From Coprinopsis marcescibilis (lineage: Eukaryota; Basidiomycota; Agaricomycetes; Agaricales; Psathyrellaceae), in the NCBI GenBank assembly GCA_004369085.1, contig ML210160.1, forward strand, positions 47,264-111,263: a DNA stretch of 64,000 bases. Reading direction: 5' to 3'. Both the position numbers and the translations under genes were made by a program. Positions 47,301-59,540 of the stretch are shown in pieces. Below the pieces are notes generated by a model that saw only the letters and a program-made list of their open reading frames with translations, had not been told where the DNA came from and searched no databases. Every line of letters starts with the position of its first letter. The first letter of the stretch is position 1.

Positions 47301-49970
47301 AACACTGGGGATCCATGGGGAGTAGGCAAAAAACAAGAAACGCCAGATATCCCAGGAACGAAACACGCCCAAAACCAACCCTAACCCAAACCGACAAAAA
47401 AAACCAAACTCACCAGAAACAACCGAAAGCGCAGACCCACTCTGCGAACTAACAGCAGTAAAATTCGACCCGCTCGAAACCTCGCTCGAGCTGCTCGACG
47501 GCCGTCGTTTGGGGTTCAACCGTGGACGAGTGGCTTTCGCTGCTGTTGAGGGTGTGGGTGCTGTCGACGTTGTAGCTGTTGAGGGTGCTGTTGACGCTGT
47601 AGCTGTTGACGTTGTAGCTGCTGTCGACGTTGAGGGTGCTGTTGAGGGCACTTTTGAGGATACTGTCGACGTTTCTCCAGTCGACGTAGGAAGCAAAGTC
47701 GAAGATACCCCCGTCACCCCACCCCCCACTAAAGCTTCCGCCAACTGCGAGGGTCCCGATAACACCATAGGCACACCCGCACTAGGCACACCCTCACTAC
47801 CCACACTAGCCGCACTCGCACTAGCACCAGCACGCACACCATCCACACCCCCCTCCTCGCTATCCACAAGTCGCACACGTTCCATAGACCGTATTCCACC
47901 GCCTAATCAAACCAAAATCAATCAGCACAACGTCCAAATCCCAATATCAACCCAACAAGGCTTCAAGAAACCAAAAACAAAAAATATAGAACGCCAAACG
48001 ACAGCACAACAGCACAACAAGGCAAGTACACCAACGCAACACGAGTGACGAAGGAAAGCAACCACCCCTCCCCACGCATCCCCTCCCCACACACCTCGCA
48101 TCAACACGCCACCCCCACACCCCACACACCCCCAAAAAGTCAAGCTTAATTCCAGATAGACCCAGATCTAACACACCACAGCACGCACGCATGACCCCAG
48201 GAGCCCAGGAACAGTAACGTACACCCAACAACCAATCCAACAGCATCCAACCCAACAAGCTCCTTCCGCCCTCCATGCCTGCATGCGTGGTCGGGTGGCA
48301 TGACACATCCCGTCATTACACAGGAACCCGCACGGAACGTTATCGATACCATCCATCCGTGTCGCATGCTTCGGTCATCGGTCACCGGTCACCAGACATC
48401 CAGACCATGTTGAACCACAGACATCTAGACCGTAGGCCCAAGGACCCCTAGGACCTCGAGGACCTCGAGGACGGACGGTCCGATCATCTCCATACAATCC
48501 ATCCCACCCCCGAATGAACGGCCCGAACAACGATAAACGACACCACCCAACTAACCCATCCCCATCCACCCAATCAAAATGCACGGAAAACGAATCCGGA
48601 ACAGGCAAAATCCGTGCATCCCAGCAACCAATCGCAACCATATCTCCAACATAGCATCTCCAAACATAGTATCTCCAAACATAGTACCCCAAACCGTATC
48701 CCCATATCTCCAGCCAACCGTATCTCCAACCAACCAACCCAACGCAAATCCCACTACCCCAACGCGCTCAACCCACGCACGCGCACACCCAAAATCAATA
48801 ATACATCCACAACCAAAACGAGACCTCCGGCCATCCCGGAAAGGAACGACCAGGAACGGTGTTGCGGAAACCAGAAAGAAAGGTATAACCCAAAACCAGA
48901 ATCCAAAACCAGGATCACCACAAAACCAAAACCACGAATCCAAAACCACGAATCCAAAACCACCACAAATCCAAAACCACCACAAATCCAAAACCACCAC
49001 AAATCCAAAACCACCACAAATCCACGAATCCAACCCTCGCACCAACCCCCACGAAATCAAAACACAACCAAAACCACCACGACGAAACCACAAAAACCAC
49101 AAAACCCCGAATCCAAAAACCGACACCAAAAAAAAACACTAACCTCGATCAAGCACTCGACCATCCCTTTGCTGGCTTCTCGGACCTTGTTCTTCTCGCC
49201 GGTCCTGTTCTTCCTGCTTCTCTCTTGGCTGTTCTCGAAGTTCCTGCCGCTGTTCTTCTCGCTGGCCTTCCTGCGGTTCTTCCTGCTCTCGCCGCCGCTC
49301 TTGCCCTTCTCGCTCTCCTAGCTCCCGCTCCCGAGCAACAGACACAGACAAAACACCCCTCGAATACAGAGGAGGATCCACACCACCCTCCTCCTTCTCA
49401 TCTGCATACGCATACCCCTCCTCCCCCTCCTCATCACCAAACCCCTCCTTCTCATTGGCATACCCCAACTCGTTCTCATACCCCTCCCCAAACCCCTCCT
49501 TCTCATCACCCCCCTCCTCCAAAACCGGATACTGGTACTCGTAACAACACCCCTGCCCAGAGGCAAGCATCATCTCTCGATACCACAACCTCCACGAGAT
49601 ATTCTCGAGCCTTCGTCCATTCTCGATCGACTCTTTGCATTTGCTGAATACTGTATTAAATAAAAAGGGTTAGCGTTGGTGTTTGTTTATGAGATGAATA
49701 GGGATAGGAATAGGGATAGGAATATAAAATGATAAGAGCGAAAGAACGTAAGGGTATAGGGATCTGGGAATGTAAGAACAAACGCAGAGCCGAAATGGTG
49801 AAATGCTAAGGACAAAGGACACACAGGAAAAGAAACGCAGGAACGGAAACCAAGAACCCAACGAAAAACCACTTACGATTCCACAACCCCGAAAGCGCAT
49901 CCCCGCCCTCGAGTTTCCGGACAGCATCAGGCGTAACGGCCAACACAGACCTAGGCAACATCGGCGACAT
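41387..49970 (-). CDS. Giant AreA GATA-like (PF08550/DUF1752) domain protein, about 2,110 aa
   Basis: Five exons read on the minus strand (49970-49877, 49650-49144, 47902-47414, 46690-43593, 43531-41387) sum to 6,333 nt, an exact multiple of three with phases matching at every junction. The N-terminus has LPRSVLAVTPDAVRKLEGGD, then LWNLFSKCKESIENGRRLEN and ISWRLWYREM. This is the fungal domain named after the N-terminal region of the nitrogen regulator AreA. The remaining 2,000 aa are low complexity: Ser/Thr/Pro arrays, Gly/Val stretches, acidic clusters, a polyglutamine region (about 43.15-43.3 kb) and a conserved-looking C-terminus ending NNYHTSGW. No GATA zinc finger is visible, so it is not AreA itself. 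It is probably a nuclear regulatory scaffold. Introns 2 and 3 (1,241 and 722 nt) are far longer than others here. Confidence 0.8.
47903..49143 (-). other. Long low-complexity intron with minisatellite (intron 2 of the AreA-like gene)
   Basis: 1,241-nt intron bounded by GTTAGT and TTGATTAG in transcript sense. The plus strand is strongly A/C biased, so the transcript is G/T rich. At about 48900-49110 units such as CCAAAACCACCACAAAT repeat with period near 17-18 nt. No internal exon was recognised. Confidence 0.65.
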
Positions 49971-52900
49971 CCAGTAGATGTATATCGATTATCCTCCGTC
50001 TTCCGTCTTCTCGTTTGCTGCTCGTCGTGGCAGTGGTAGTACAATCCCAAACTGGTATTGCTTTTATAGCCGCGGGTACTGGTGTGGTACTGGCCTGTCG
50101 TCCTAGCTGAGACTGCGCCAATCGTCCTCTACCGGAGGTCCGTAAAGCGGTAAAAAGGTATCGTATAATGAAAGTCGTAACAACCAGTCGTGCGTGATCA
50201 ACGTCGTTGGGGTCTGTAGGTCCGGCGGGATGTGGGGTACGGGTGTGGGGTATGGGGCGTGGGGGCGAGGTTCGCAGTCGCAGTCGTCGTCACAGTCGCC
50301 GTCGTAGTCGCAGTAGCACCACACAGTCGCACCACACAGTCACAATCACAGGCACAGAACAGTCCCATCCCATTCGCAGCCGCAACAGTCACCAACACGC
50401 CAACACCCAACCGCACCACCCCACCAAAAAAGCACCAAAAAAAGCAATCCAAACGCCAATCAGCAACCGACCAACCCATCCATCGCATAAACAGTACCAC
50501 TCACCCGTTGCTTATTTCTCTCTTTCTGTCGTTCTTTGATTCGTTCTTGGTCTTGGTTTTCGTAGCGGAGCAGGTCAGAAGGGTACCCCAGCACTCATCA
50601 ACCCCGTGCTCGACCAATCCCAACGCTTATGCCTATCTCGCAGTAACCTAATCCCAGCCCAAATCTCCCCAGAAACAGAACACAATGGACGGAAAGCCCA
50701 AGTTCGGCCCAACAGCAACGGCGAAAAAAAAAGGTCGAGGATCAGACCATGCGCCGTTTAGCGGTAAGATCCAATGTCCGCGCTCGACTGTCGAATGGCG
50801 AGTGTCGAATGGCGAGTGTCGAATGTCAAGAGAAGAGAACAGGAGAAGAAAAGAAAAGAGAAAGGAGAGAGAGAGAGAGGAGGGGAGAGCGCGTGAAGCG
50901 GAACTGGGAATGTGGAATGAGGAGAAGAAGCAAAAGCACAACTCGCCGTGCCGTCCGCGCGAAGCCGTGTGTCAGTGCTAGTCGTAAGTGACAACTCTAC
51001 TTAATAGCCCGGTCACGCATCATCATCTTTTGTTCGCCGTGTCCTATTTATTCTACATATCCAAGTAAGTACATATCTTCTTGTTCGTCTCCGCCTTGTT
51101 CGTCAAGCGAAGCACTAGCAATCGGCGGTGCTCGGCCCTCGGTCCGTGCTAGGAACATACGCTGCACCAAAAAAAAAACAGACAGGCAGGGCAGGCAGCT
51201 CGCTCATTCGGTCGCAACGAGTCCGCCAACAACCCGCGGAAATCAAATCAAGCTCATCCCCATAATCAACAATCAGCTGAGCAGCTGAGCATATGTCATC
51301 TGCTCACAGCTCACAGCTCACACCCTTCCAACCCTCAAACAAGCGTCCTAGTACCATCCTCAATGCCCTCCACATATTGACACTACATACCACACATCCA
51401 CTAGCACGTAATTCCATGCCTTTAGAGCCCAAACTCCAATCCACTCCCCTCCTCCTCCAAGTCCCTCCACCGCTCATCCGGCCCGCCAAACAATCAGCTG
51501 ACAAACCCCATCATCCAAAAGGGTCCACCCCGGCTTCTATGTCCCTGTCTTCCTTCTACCGCACTACCGTTAGTACGCAATCACCTGCCAGTGAGCCACC
51601 ACCCTTACTTACTTCTTATCCTAATTTACGCACGGTGGGGTCGTCGCAGGCAGTCAGCGTCATGGAAGGGAAGGCTCAAAGGCTCAAAAGGGCAATAAAT
51701 AAATAAAATATACAGGGCACAGTGAGTATAATTTATGCACCCCTAGGACCAACTAAACGACACCGAACCACGTTCCTCGGCGGAATTAACCTCGCAAACA
51801 GCGTCGGCGCTAGGCCACTCACCGACCCCATACAGGAAGCGCGTGAGGGCCGCCGAACGATGTAAGTATGTACATAGTACGCTAACCATAACTAAAGTCT
51901 AACGTACGCGGTGGCCCTCGGTACCCGCTAGTACTCTGCACTACACCATCCTGATGAATATGGCGCAAACCACACCTCAAACTTGACTTAACAACGCCCA
52001 AGGCCCACAACGTGACTTTCCTCGATACTTAGTACTTACCAGAAGACACTTAGCTACTAGTCTTACCGTTACCCCACTCCACGGCAACTCAGCGGTTTAA
52101 CTACAAAGCACTCACCCGGTAACCTACTTCAGCTGTTCTAATCCACGCAGGCAATCCACTCAAGTAAGTAATCGCACCCCACGCATTCAATCCGATCCCG
52201 TGAATGTCCTCCGGTTAGTCTTACATAGTAACCCGCGAGCATCATCGTCAAGCTAGGTACTCCACCTCCACATATTTACCATACATAAAAGTACCACGGC
52301 CAAGCTGAGTACTAAAACCCCTCCAACAGCATTAACCTCTCTCTCCGGCCAAGACTGTGACGACACCACCCACTTTCTTAGCATTCCACACGGAACCTTC
52401 AAGTTCCGTGACAACTCCCGCGATCCCCAACAGAACATAGCTTGCTCATGTTCGAGATGGCCCGGTCGGTCAACCAGACTAACCGACCCCACCCTACCCC
52501 TACCCCACCCATCATACACCCCACACCTCCGGTTCCGCTCTCGCATCCTTCGACTCCAACTTCCAAGCTGCAAGCCCCGAATCCGGCCGCCCTATGTACG
52601 GCTACGTACCGTTACCTACCTCCAGCCCACCGCCAGCCTCCAGCACCTACCTACATACACTACACACAACCAACATCATTCAGTACCCATATAACACGTA
52701 CCTACCTAACACCTAATGCCTACCTACGCAACTGTCAAACAAAAGTGTGGTACAGGATGCAAAACGCCAGTCGTGAACTTTGCGTCTTAATGTACAGACC
52801 GGCCCCAAACATCAGCGTTGATACTATTGAAATAATTTAGACTAACCAGGCTCTTTTCTGCCTTGAACTCGGAGGGGGTTCTGCACCCCAACTCTGATAA

Positions 52901-54038
52901 AAAGCTAGATAGCTAGATATAGAGTACGGACCGCTTAACGCTAACCGACACCCACTGCATAATTACATCCCCGCTCCCCAATTTCGAAAACACGATCCAC
53001 ATCCACTCGCACTAAACTTCACAGCTCAAGTCAAACAACATAACCAAATCAACCAAAGGACGCAACCAAACCAGACCCAGCAACCCCAACCCCTAATTTT
53101 AATTCACCCCAACACCAAGTTGAACTCCCGCCCAAAGCAAGCCACTGACACCTACGGACATAATAACAAGGACATTAGCACTTACACAAACCTCGGTCCT
53201 CGCCAGACATTTCCGCCTCCTAATGATACAACAGCTCCACGTACATAAAGTTAAAACAGGTCACGCTCGGACATACACTGCGCAGTAAAAATTAGAAAAT
53301 AGAACTACAGACAAGCGCCAGAGGGCACAGTAAACTTGCTCATGCATATATAGCACTCAACATCCTAAAGTACTTAAGAGAAAAAGTAAGAGTAAGAGTA
53401 GGGTCGTACCAACACCATGCGCACGAAGTTCTATCAACGGCGGAGTACATAGTATTAGTAAAGTTGGGAGGGTCCCCACAACTCAGGTCCCAGGTCCCAT
53501 CACCATCAAGAGAACGTTGCGAGACACCCTTTTTTCTTACCCAGCAACGATCGGATCCCCAACCTCGAGGCACCAACCGCTACGTGCACGTACAACGCCC
53601 TTGTTAATATTTGCATACTTATTTACATATGTCCGTGAGTCCCAGGTCCCAGGTCCCAACTCTTGAAACGATACGATCAAATAGACATAGTAGGAAATAG
53701 TGGATACATATATAGGGTGTAGAGGTTCAACGACTCGGATGAGGCCGACCGATCGATCGATCGCCTGCTGTACGTACATGAGTCACCTGTAGGACCCACT
53801 GCTTCAGGTTACAACGTATATCGGGGGACGACGCAGCACGGCCGCAGCAGTACACATGTGTGCCTGTAAATACTGGGGCTGGACCGGCCCAACGCTTGGA
53901 TCCCACTTAATTTGTAGTGTTATGTACATCTATGTACCAGTATGATCGGACTGCGGTGAAGGAGCCCGTCCGTACATATGTAATAGCCGAAGATCATCTT
54001 ACTTTACCGAACCCTAAGTATCTATAGCAGTAGTAGGA
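49971..54038. other. Upstream noncoding region of the AreA-like gene
   Basis: About 4 kb with no convincing gene. It contains a purine tract near 50825-50885 and frequent GTACATA/TACGTACAT words. It is likely promoter and 5' leader sequence of the gene to the left. Confidence 0.5.
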
Positions 54039-55240
54039 ATCTGATATCAATCGGCGTCCTAACTAACAACTTGTGCGAGCAGGCTTTGAATTCAACCTTT
54101 CAATCCAATCCAAGCTCGTCAAGAATCCGCCACATGGTCTAATACTAAGCGCTAAACGCCAAACGTCAAACGCTAAAGCAGACGACCTTTGCAACGCAAT
54201 GGATGAGTCCTAGTCCTTGCAGCTGATAAATTTGTAGGTAGGTCACGGATCCACCACGCCTTGCCAGAAAGGAGCTTTCAGCATAAGCTGGAGAATGAAG
54301 AGCAGTAAGCAATACATTTCAAAGAACCCAGCACCCCAAAGTCGAAAGAACGAAGATTCGAAAAAGATCCTCCTCCTCATACTAACCCACATAGGCTCTC
54401 AACATTTAGGGTTCGGAACATACAAGTGTCGTTTATGGACTCAGTCTTCAACTCTGTACGAAACAACTTTGTCCGAGCAGGGTTTGACTTTAAACTTTTA
54501 ATCCAATCAAAGCTCGTGAAGAATCCGCCACATGGTCTACTACTAAGCGCTAAACACCAAGCGCCAAAGCAGCAGCCATTCCGACCTTGCAACGCAACGG
54601 ATGAGTCTTAGTCCATCATGCTGAATAAATTTAGGTCACGAAGCCACTATTCCAAAGTACTAAAGAGTAGTATTGAAGTAATCTATTTCAAGGAACCCAA
54701 CGCCCCAAAGTCGAAAACAGAAGATTCGACAAAGATCCTCCTCCTCATACTAACCCATATAGGCCCTATATGTTGTACGAATCTGATATTAATCGGCGTC
54801 ATAACTCGCCGATTTTTCACTGGTGTGTAGCATTATTGACTCTCCTTTACAGACTCGACTCTACAACTCTGTACGAAACAACTTGTGCGAGCAGGGTTTG
54901 AACTTTTCGTAGAATACAAGCTCATGAAGTATCCACCACATGGTCGTACTAAGTGCTGAACGCCAAACGCTAAGCTACAGACCGACCTGTGAAACGATAG
55001 TCCTAGTCCTTCGTGCCGAGTAAACAGGTCACGGAGTCACCACGCCTCGCCAGAAAGGATCCTCCGATGTACCGTACACTGGACAGTCAAATTTAAGTCT
55101 AGCACGCAATACAATCATTCAAACAGCCCCAACACACCCAAAGTCGAAGACGGAAGATTCGACAAAGATCCTCCTCCTCATACTAACGCAGATAGGCTAT
55201 GAACATTTAGGGTTTGGGGCGTATCTTAAAGCCGAGAAGC
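54039..55240 (+). repeat. Three tandem diverged repeat units of about 380-430 bp
   Basis: Units at about 54039-54426, 54427-54808 and 54809-55240. Each contains, in the same order, GTGCGAGCAGG or a variant, CCACATGGTC, a TAAGCGCTAAACGCC-like stretch, ATGAGTC or a variant, CACCACGCC-like sequence, AAAGTCGAA, and AAGATCCTCCTCCTCATACT leading into AAC and a TAG. No shared open frame runs through all units, so the repeat appears noncoding. Confidence 0.8.
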
Positions 55241-57373
55241 AGACTATCATGCATGTACAACAGAACGGACGCTAGAACCTCTCCTATGTTTATTTTAACA
55301 CCATAAGAATATTCTCACCCCAAGTTAGTCGCGCTTCCGCCAGTTTCTTCTACATACTTACGTACATACGTACATAGCAAGTGACGAGTGGGACTCATTA
55401 TATTTATAAGTATACAAAGCCCGAGTGAGTCTCCTGCCCTTCGTTGCCTCGTCGCCCCTTGTGAGAGTCAGCGAGTGGGCGGTAAGCAACTTATAATCGC
55501 ACACCTTGGACTCCCAAGGGTTAGCTATGTAACACGCTCAGGACATGGTCCCGAGAGCTGCAAGATCCGAAACGAACTTGATACTCACTAGTCAGTACGG
55601 TCTATATTTATAGTTACTCTAAAGAGACAATTTGACCGCCGCAATCAAGTTCCTGAAAACGACGTATGTCTGTACTATGTATACACCGTAGCTCCGATTA
55701 CTTCCTCTACGTACATATCAGTATGTCGCAACCCATATCACATGTGGGTCCGACAGACGTCCATAAACCAAGTCTATTCAAAACCAACCACACCGTTGTC
55801 CAAGCTTCACTCCCACTGAGACTCGGAAGTACCACCGGTTTACACCCGCCGTTGTAAGTAGGTCCGACACGACACGAGGTCGGAGGCACTCAAATCTCAA
55901 GATACATCATCGAACTTGGCTGAAGATCCGACGGATTTTATAGCATACGTGCTTTGGTTGGTTGATACATTGTACGCGACAATTCAGCGAGAGCCTGGCT
56001 TCGAACATGAAGTCGGCGTCTATATATACAGTCTGTACACGAATGAACGGCGCGACGAAAAGGAACACAAAAATGACGTACGCCGTTATACAACCAGACT
56101 CCAGTCTCAAACCACACAAGCCTCAATAAGCGATAAATCGACCAAGGATAAGGTAAGAGATCCGAACACAACCAACTAACCGCTTCAAAAATGTACAATT
56201 AAGAATCACAACAAACCACATCGGGGCTATGTACAACACCCTACTTTTAGTACTTTTAAAATATACACTCGCCTCCCAAACTTTCTCGTGCCTCGGCTAC
56301 AAGGTCTAAAAATATGCATGTACGGTACGAAAAGTAGTGATAGAATCGATGTTCTAAAACTTGAATGGAGCGAATGATGAATGTACAAAGATAAAGTACA
56401 GGAGAGAGAGAGAGAGGGAGAGACGAGGGTTTCGCAAAGCGGAACTAGGACCGAATATAATAAAGAATAAGTAACTCGACAACGTCCATACAACCCCGCC
56501 CACGACACTACCCAGGTGCACGGCCACCACCCCTACCCGCCCCAGCCCTCAACCCCACTCCAACAACCTAAACCGACCGACCACCAAGATCCCCACCCCA
56601 TGTTCAAGGGCACAGAAACCAAAGACAAACCAACCACGCCCACCCTTCCTCCCACTCGGCTCCAACTTTCCAGGGTACAAACTCTCTTAAACTCTGGCTT
56701 GCACCCAATCACAATCGGAATCAAATGAGAACGAGAAGCCACTGCATTCCAAAGCTTACCACCATCCTTCCTGCCTCGTGTCGCCAATTCCCAAATTCCA
56801 ATTGATTCAGGAAGATTGGTCCCGAGGAAGAAGTCGAGTTGATAACAGTTGGGAAACGGTGGCCAGGAGGAGAGCAATCAAAGACTGGGTGCGCCATGAG
56901 GCTGGAATGTGGTGCCTACGAGAGTTTAGGCCTTGGGCCTGGGTGGATAGAATAGTGCTCATGCGCGATAGCACCCCGTATGTCCGCGATCGTGATAGAA
57001 TTGTGGAGTTGGAGGGTTGAAATGAAATGAGGTGGCGTTGATCTACGCAAAAAGACAAAGACCCCGGAAAGGCAAAGCGAAACGAGGCGGTGGTGGTGGG
57101 GGATAAAATGGCAAGTTTTCGATTAGGTAACAGGCGACTTGCAATGCAATGCGCATGCTTCCGTTCAAAGCAAATTTCTTTCCCAGCGAACAATAAAGCG
57201 CGTCCAGGGCGATCAGAAAGGGGTGATTTTGAGGTAATGGCAATAGAATTGCACGAGTGTTTTGCAGGGCGAGAATGAGTGATGTGCGTTAATGATCGAG
57301 CAACTGATGAAAGATCGCCTTGAGTACCCAAAAAGACAGCAAACGAACGAGAAGAAACGTACGCCTATAGATG
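55241..57373. other. Noncoding region between the tandem repeat and the Sfp1-like gene
   Basis: About 2.1 kb with only isolated frames. It has GTACATA words and a GAGAGA tract near 56403-56422. No gene recognised. Confidence 0.45.
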
Positions 57374-59540
57374 TTACAGCGACGAGGCAGATGAGGAAGT
57401 GAACGACCTCGAAAGGGGTAGATGCGACAACGGTGTGGTGGCGTCGAGTGCACGAGAAGGGACTGCCCCATCAGAGGTACCGTCAGTGAGCGAGGGCTTC
57501 GATGTCGGTGATGTTGATGTTAACCGCTCTGAAGGTATTGACGGTACCGAACCATCGCCAGAGTTCCCGGTGCCGACCGATTGGTCGCAAGTCGGGAGAT
57601 TGGCGCCGCCTACAGGCGACGGTAGCTCTGTGGGCCCGTGAGTCTGGTGCCCGCTGGGACTACAAGATGGAGTGGCCGCCGGTGTTGAAATAAACGAATC
57701 TGATGTCGTTGAATGGGGGTAAAACTCATAGTCTGGTTGAACGGCGGTGAGGTCGGTAGACGAAGCAAGAGGCTGTTGAGTGGTAGGACTTGAACTGGAA
57801 GCCAGTGGAAGAGAGTCGGTGCAAGGCGAATCTGGACTAGGCGCGGGTGGAACAATATTACAGGTTCCCTTCTCCAGATGGTACTTGAGACCATTCGGAT
57901 TAAGATACGCCTGGAGAAAGAAATTAGAATTTGCTTCGATCAGAATGGCTCTAAACGCGTACCTTTATACAGCCAGGGTGCTAGAAGGCAAACTGGCGTA
58001 AGTTATCATCGAACGGCAGCTAAAACCGACAACGACTTACCGGACACTTGAACGCCTTTTCGCGTTTACGACTGGTGGATGCCGTACTGGTACCAAAGAG
58101 AGGACCGGCAATTTTAGTGCGCTGCTTCGAGACCTTGCCACCATCGTTCGAAGGAGCAACTTCAGCGACAACGCTAGTCGCCCGACGCGATTTCGGCGAC
58201 GACTTTCTTTTCACGTCCGGCGGAACCGCACTCGGCGCCGGTTCCTCACTCGCTGCGACAGCCGAGTCCATTTCGTCTAGGACCGGCAGTTCCACAGCCT
58301 GTGCAACGTCCTCAACCGGGGACGGCGCCGCATACAGCAGCTCGTGCATCAACACCTGCTGCTGCTCCCATTCCAGCGCAACCTCGAGTTCCTTCCGCTG
58401 CTGCTCGGCAAAGGCTGACTCATACGACGCGTAATCGCGAGAAAAGTCGTACTCGGGCCCGAAAGCGGAGATCACATCGATGCTGGCGCTGTAGGGGTAC
58501 TGCGTGGTGGCTGCCTGCACCTGGGGAGCGTTCATCGCCAGGCCGAGGTATGGATTGTAGTCGATGAGCGGCGGCTGGTCGTGACTGACAATAGCGACGG
58601 AATCGACAGAGTTTGGTGGAGATAGTGGAGTATGGGGCGTGGGCGGTGATGAGACTACAGAAGAGGAGCGAGAGGAGGCTGGGGTGGAGGCTGTAGAGTC
58701 GGGAGTGGCGGAATAAAGTGACGGGAACGGGAGTACGGCAGTATTGATTTTGGGCGGGCTGTGCGGTCTTTGGTGCGATCCAGAAGAAGAGGCTCTCCGA
58801 CGCGTGGTGTGTGGCGACCGCCTTGGACAGTGCTCATCCTCGTAGTGGCTGATCAGGGCGTGCAGGTCTACGAGTGGTATTTCGCAGCAGGAGAAACCGG
58901 AGCACTGTTAATATAAGGTGAGGAAACATGGTTTGCGATCAAACAAGGCACATACGACTCGACGCTCCAGGTGGGTGATTCGATCGTCATACGGCTGTAA
59001 CAGCAATGAGGGGTTGTGATCGGCCGATGTACCCAACATGATCGATTGTGAATAGTCCAAGGTTGCAGGGTGCGAGGATTTCAGCGGCGAGAGTTGGTCG
59101 AAGGAGGAGGGAAGAAATGAAGAGGAAGATGAAGCGTAGAAGCTATATGGAGATCCAATTAGCTCTGGCTGTCCAAACTGACCAGAGGGCGGGCAGGGAT
59201 CTGAGATGGATTCAATGGATTGCCGGGGCGCTGGCAGGCTGGAGGTGTGGCTTATTTCTCCCAGTTCTTCCAACCATTGGCTGGACGAATTCGCGGGGCA
59301 GTTTCGCCTATTAAAGATACCAAGTCAGCAATTATGAACCACGCGCCGAGTTAATTTCCGTAAAGAAGAGCAGTTATCGATGGAGCTTCAAACGGATGGG
59401 AAACACGGATAGATGGCAACATGATAAAATCTGAGCAGTGGCTCGTATTGGGAATAGAAGAACGAGGGTTTGGGGTTGGGCACCATAGTCGAGACTTACG
59501 AGAGAACATGTGGTTGGTCACATTGCGTTTGTGCGGCCAT
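57374..59540 (-). CDS. Sfp1-like zinc-finger transcription regulator
   Basis: Five exons (59540-59500, 59307-58956, 58904-58041, 57980-57963, 57910-57374) give 603 aa with consistent phases. The protein has two zinc-binding segments as in the Sfp1 family of growth and ribosome-biogenesis regulators. The upstream one reads CSGFSCCEIPLVDLHALISH followed by YEDEH. The other, late one reads FKCPHPGCIKAYLNPNGLKY then HLEKGTC, with C-x4-C and H-x5-C ligands. Between them lies a Ser/Pro-rich and Glu/Gln-rich region (EQQRKELEVALEWEQQQVLM). The tail is Ser/Thr/Pro rich and ends SASSL. The fourth exon is only 18 nt and encodes HPGCIK, part of the finger. Without it the second Cys ligand is lost. The start MAAQTQCDQPHVLS lies in a 41-nt first exon. 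Nuclear location is expected. Confidence 0.82.
57963..57980 (-). other. 18-nt microexon inside the zinc finger of the Sfp1-like gene
   Basis: Flanked by TTCTAG and GTACGC in transcript sense, phase 0 on both sides. It encodes HPGCIK, including the second zinc-ligand Cys. Confidence 0.75.

Noticed and set aside
47145..47413. Continuation of the 47885 frame past the donor
   Set aside because: The frame runs on into a GTGAGT donor followed by T-rich intron sequence; splicing to 46690 restores phase and continues the protein.
48754..49139. Open frames rich in Trp, Phe and Gly on the minus strand
   Set aside because: They are translations of the 17-18-nt minisatellite in intron 2; the repeat pattern, not a protein, explains them.
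54295..54830. Short frames within the tandem repeat (54295-54501, 54426-54611, 54618-54830)
   Set aside because: They occupy different places in each unit and are not conserved as reading frames among the three units.
56807..57331. 174-aa minus-strand frame upstream of the AreA-like gene
   Set aside because: No motif, no splice or promoter support, and composition like random translation.
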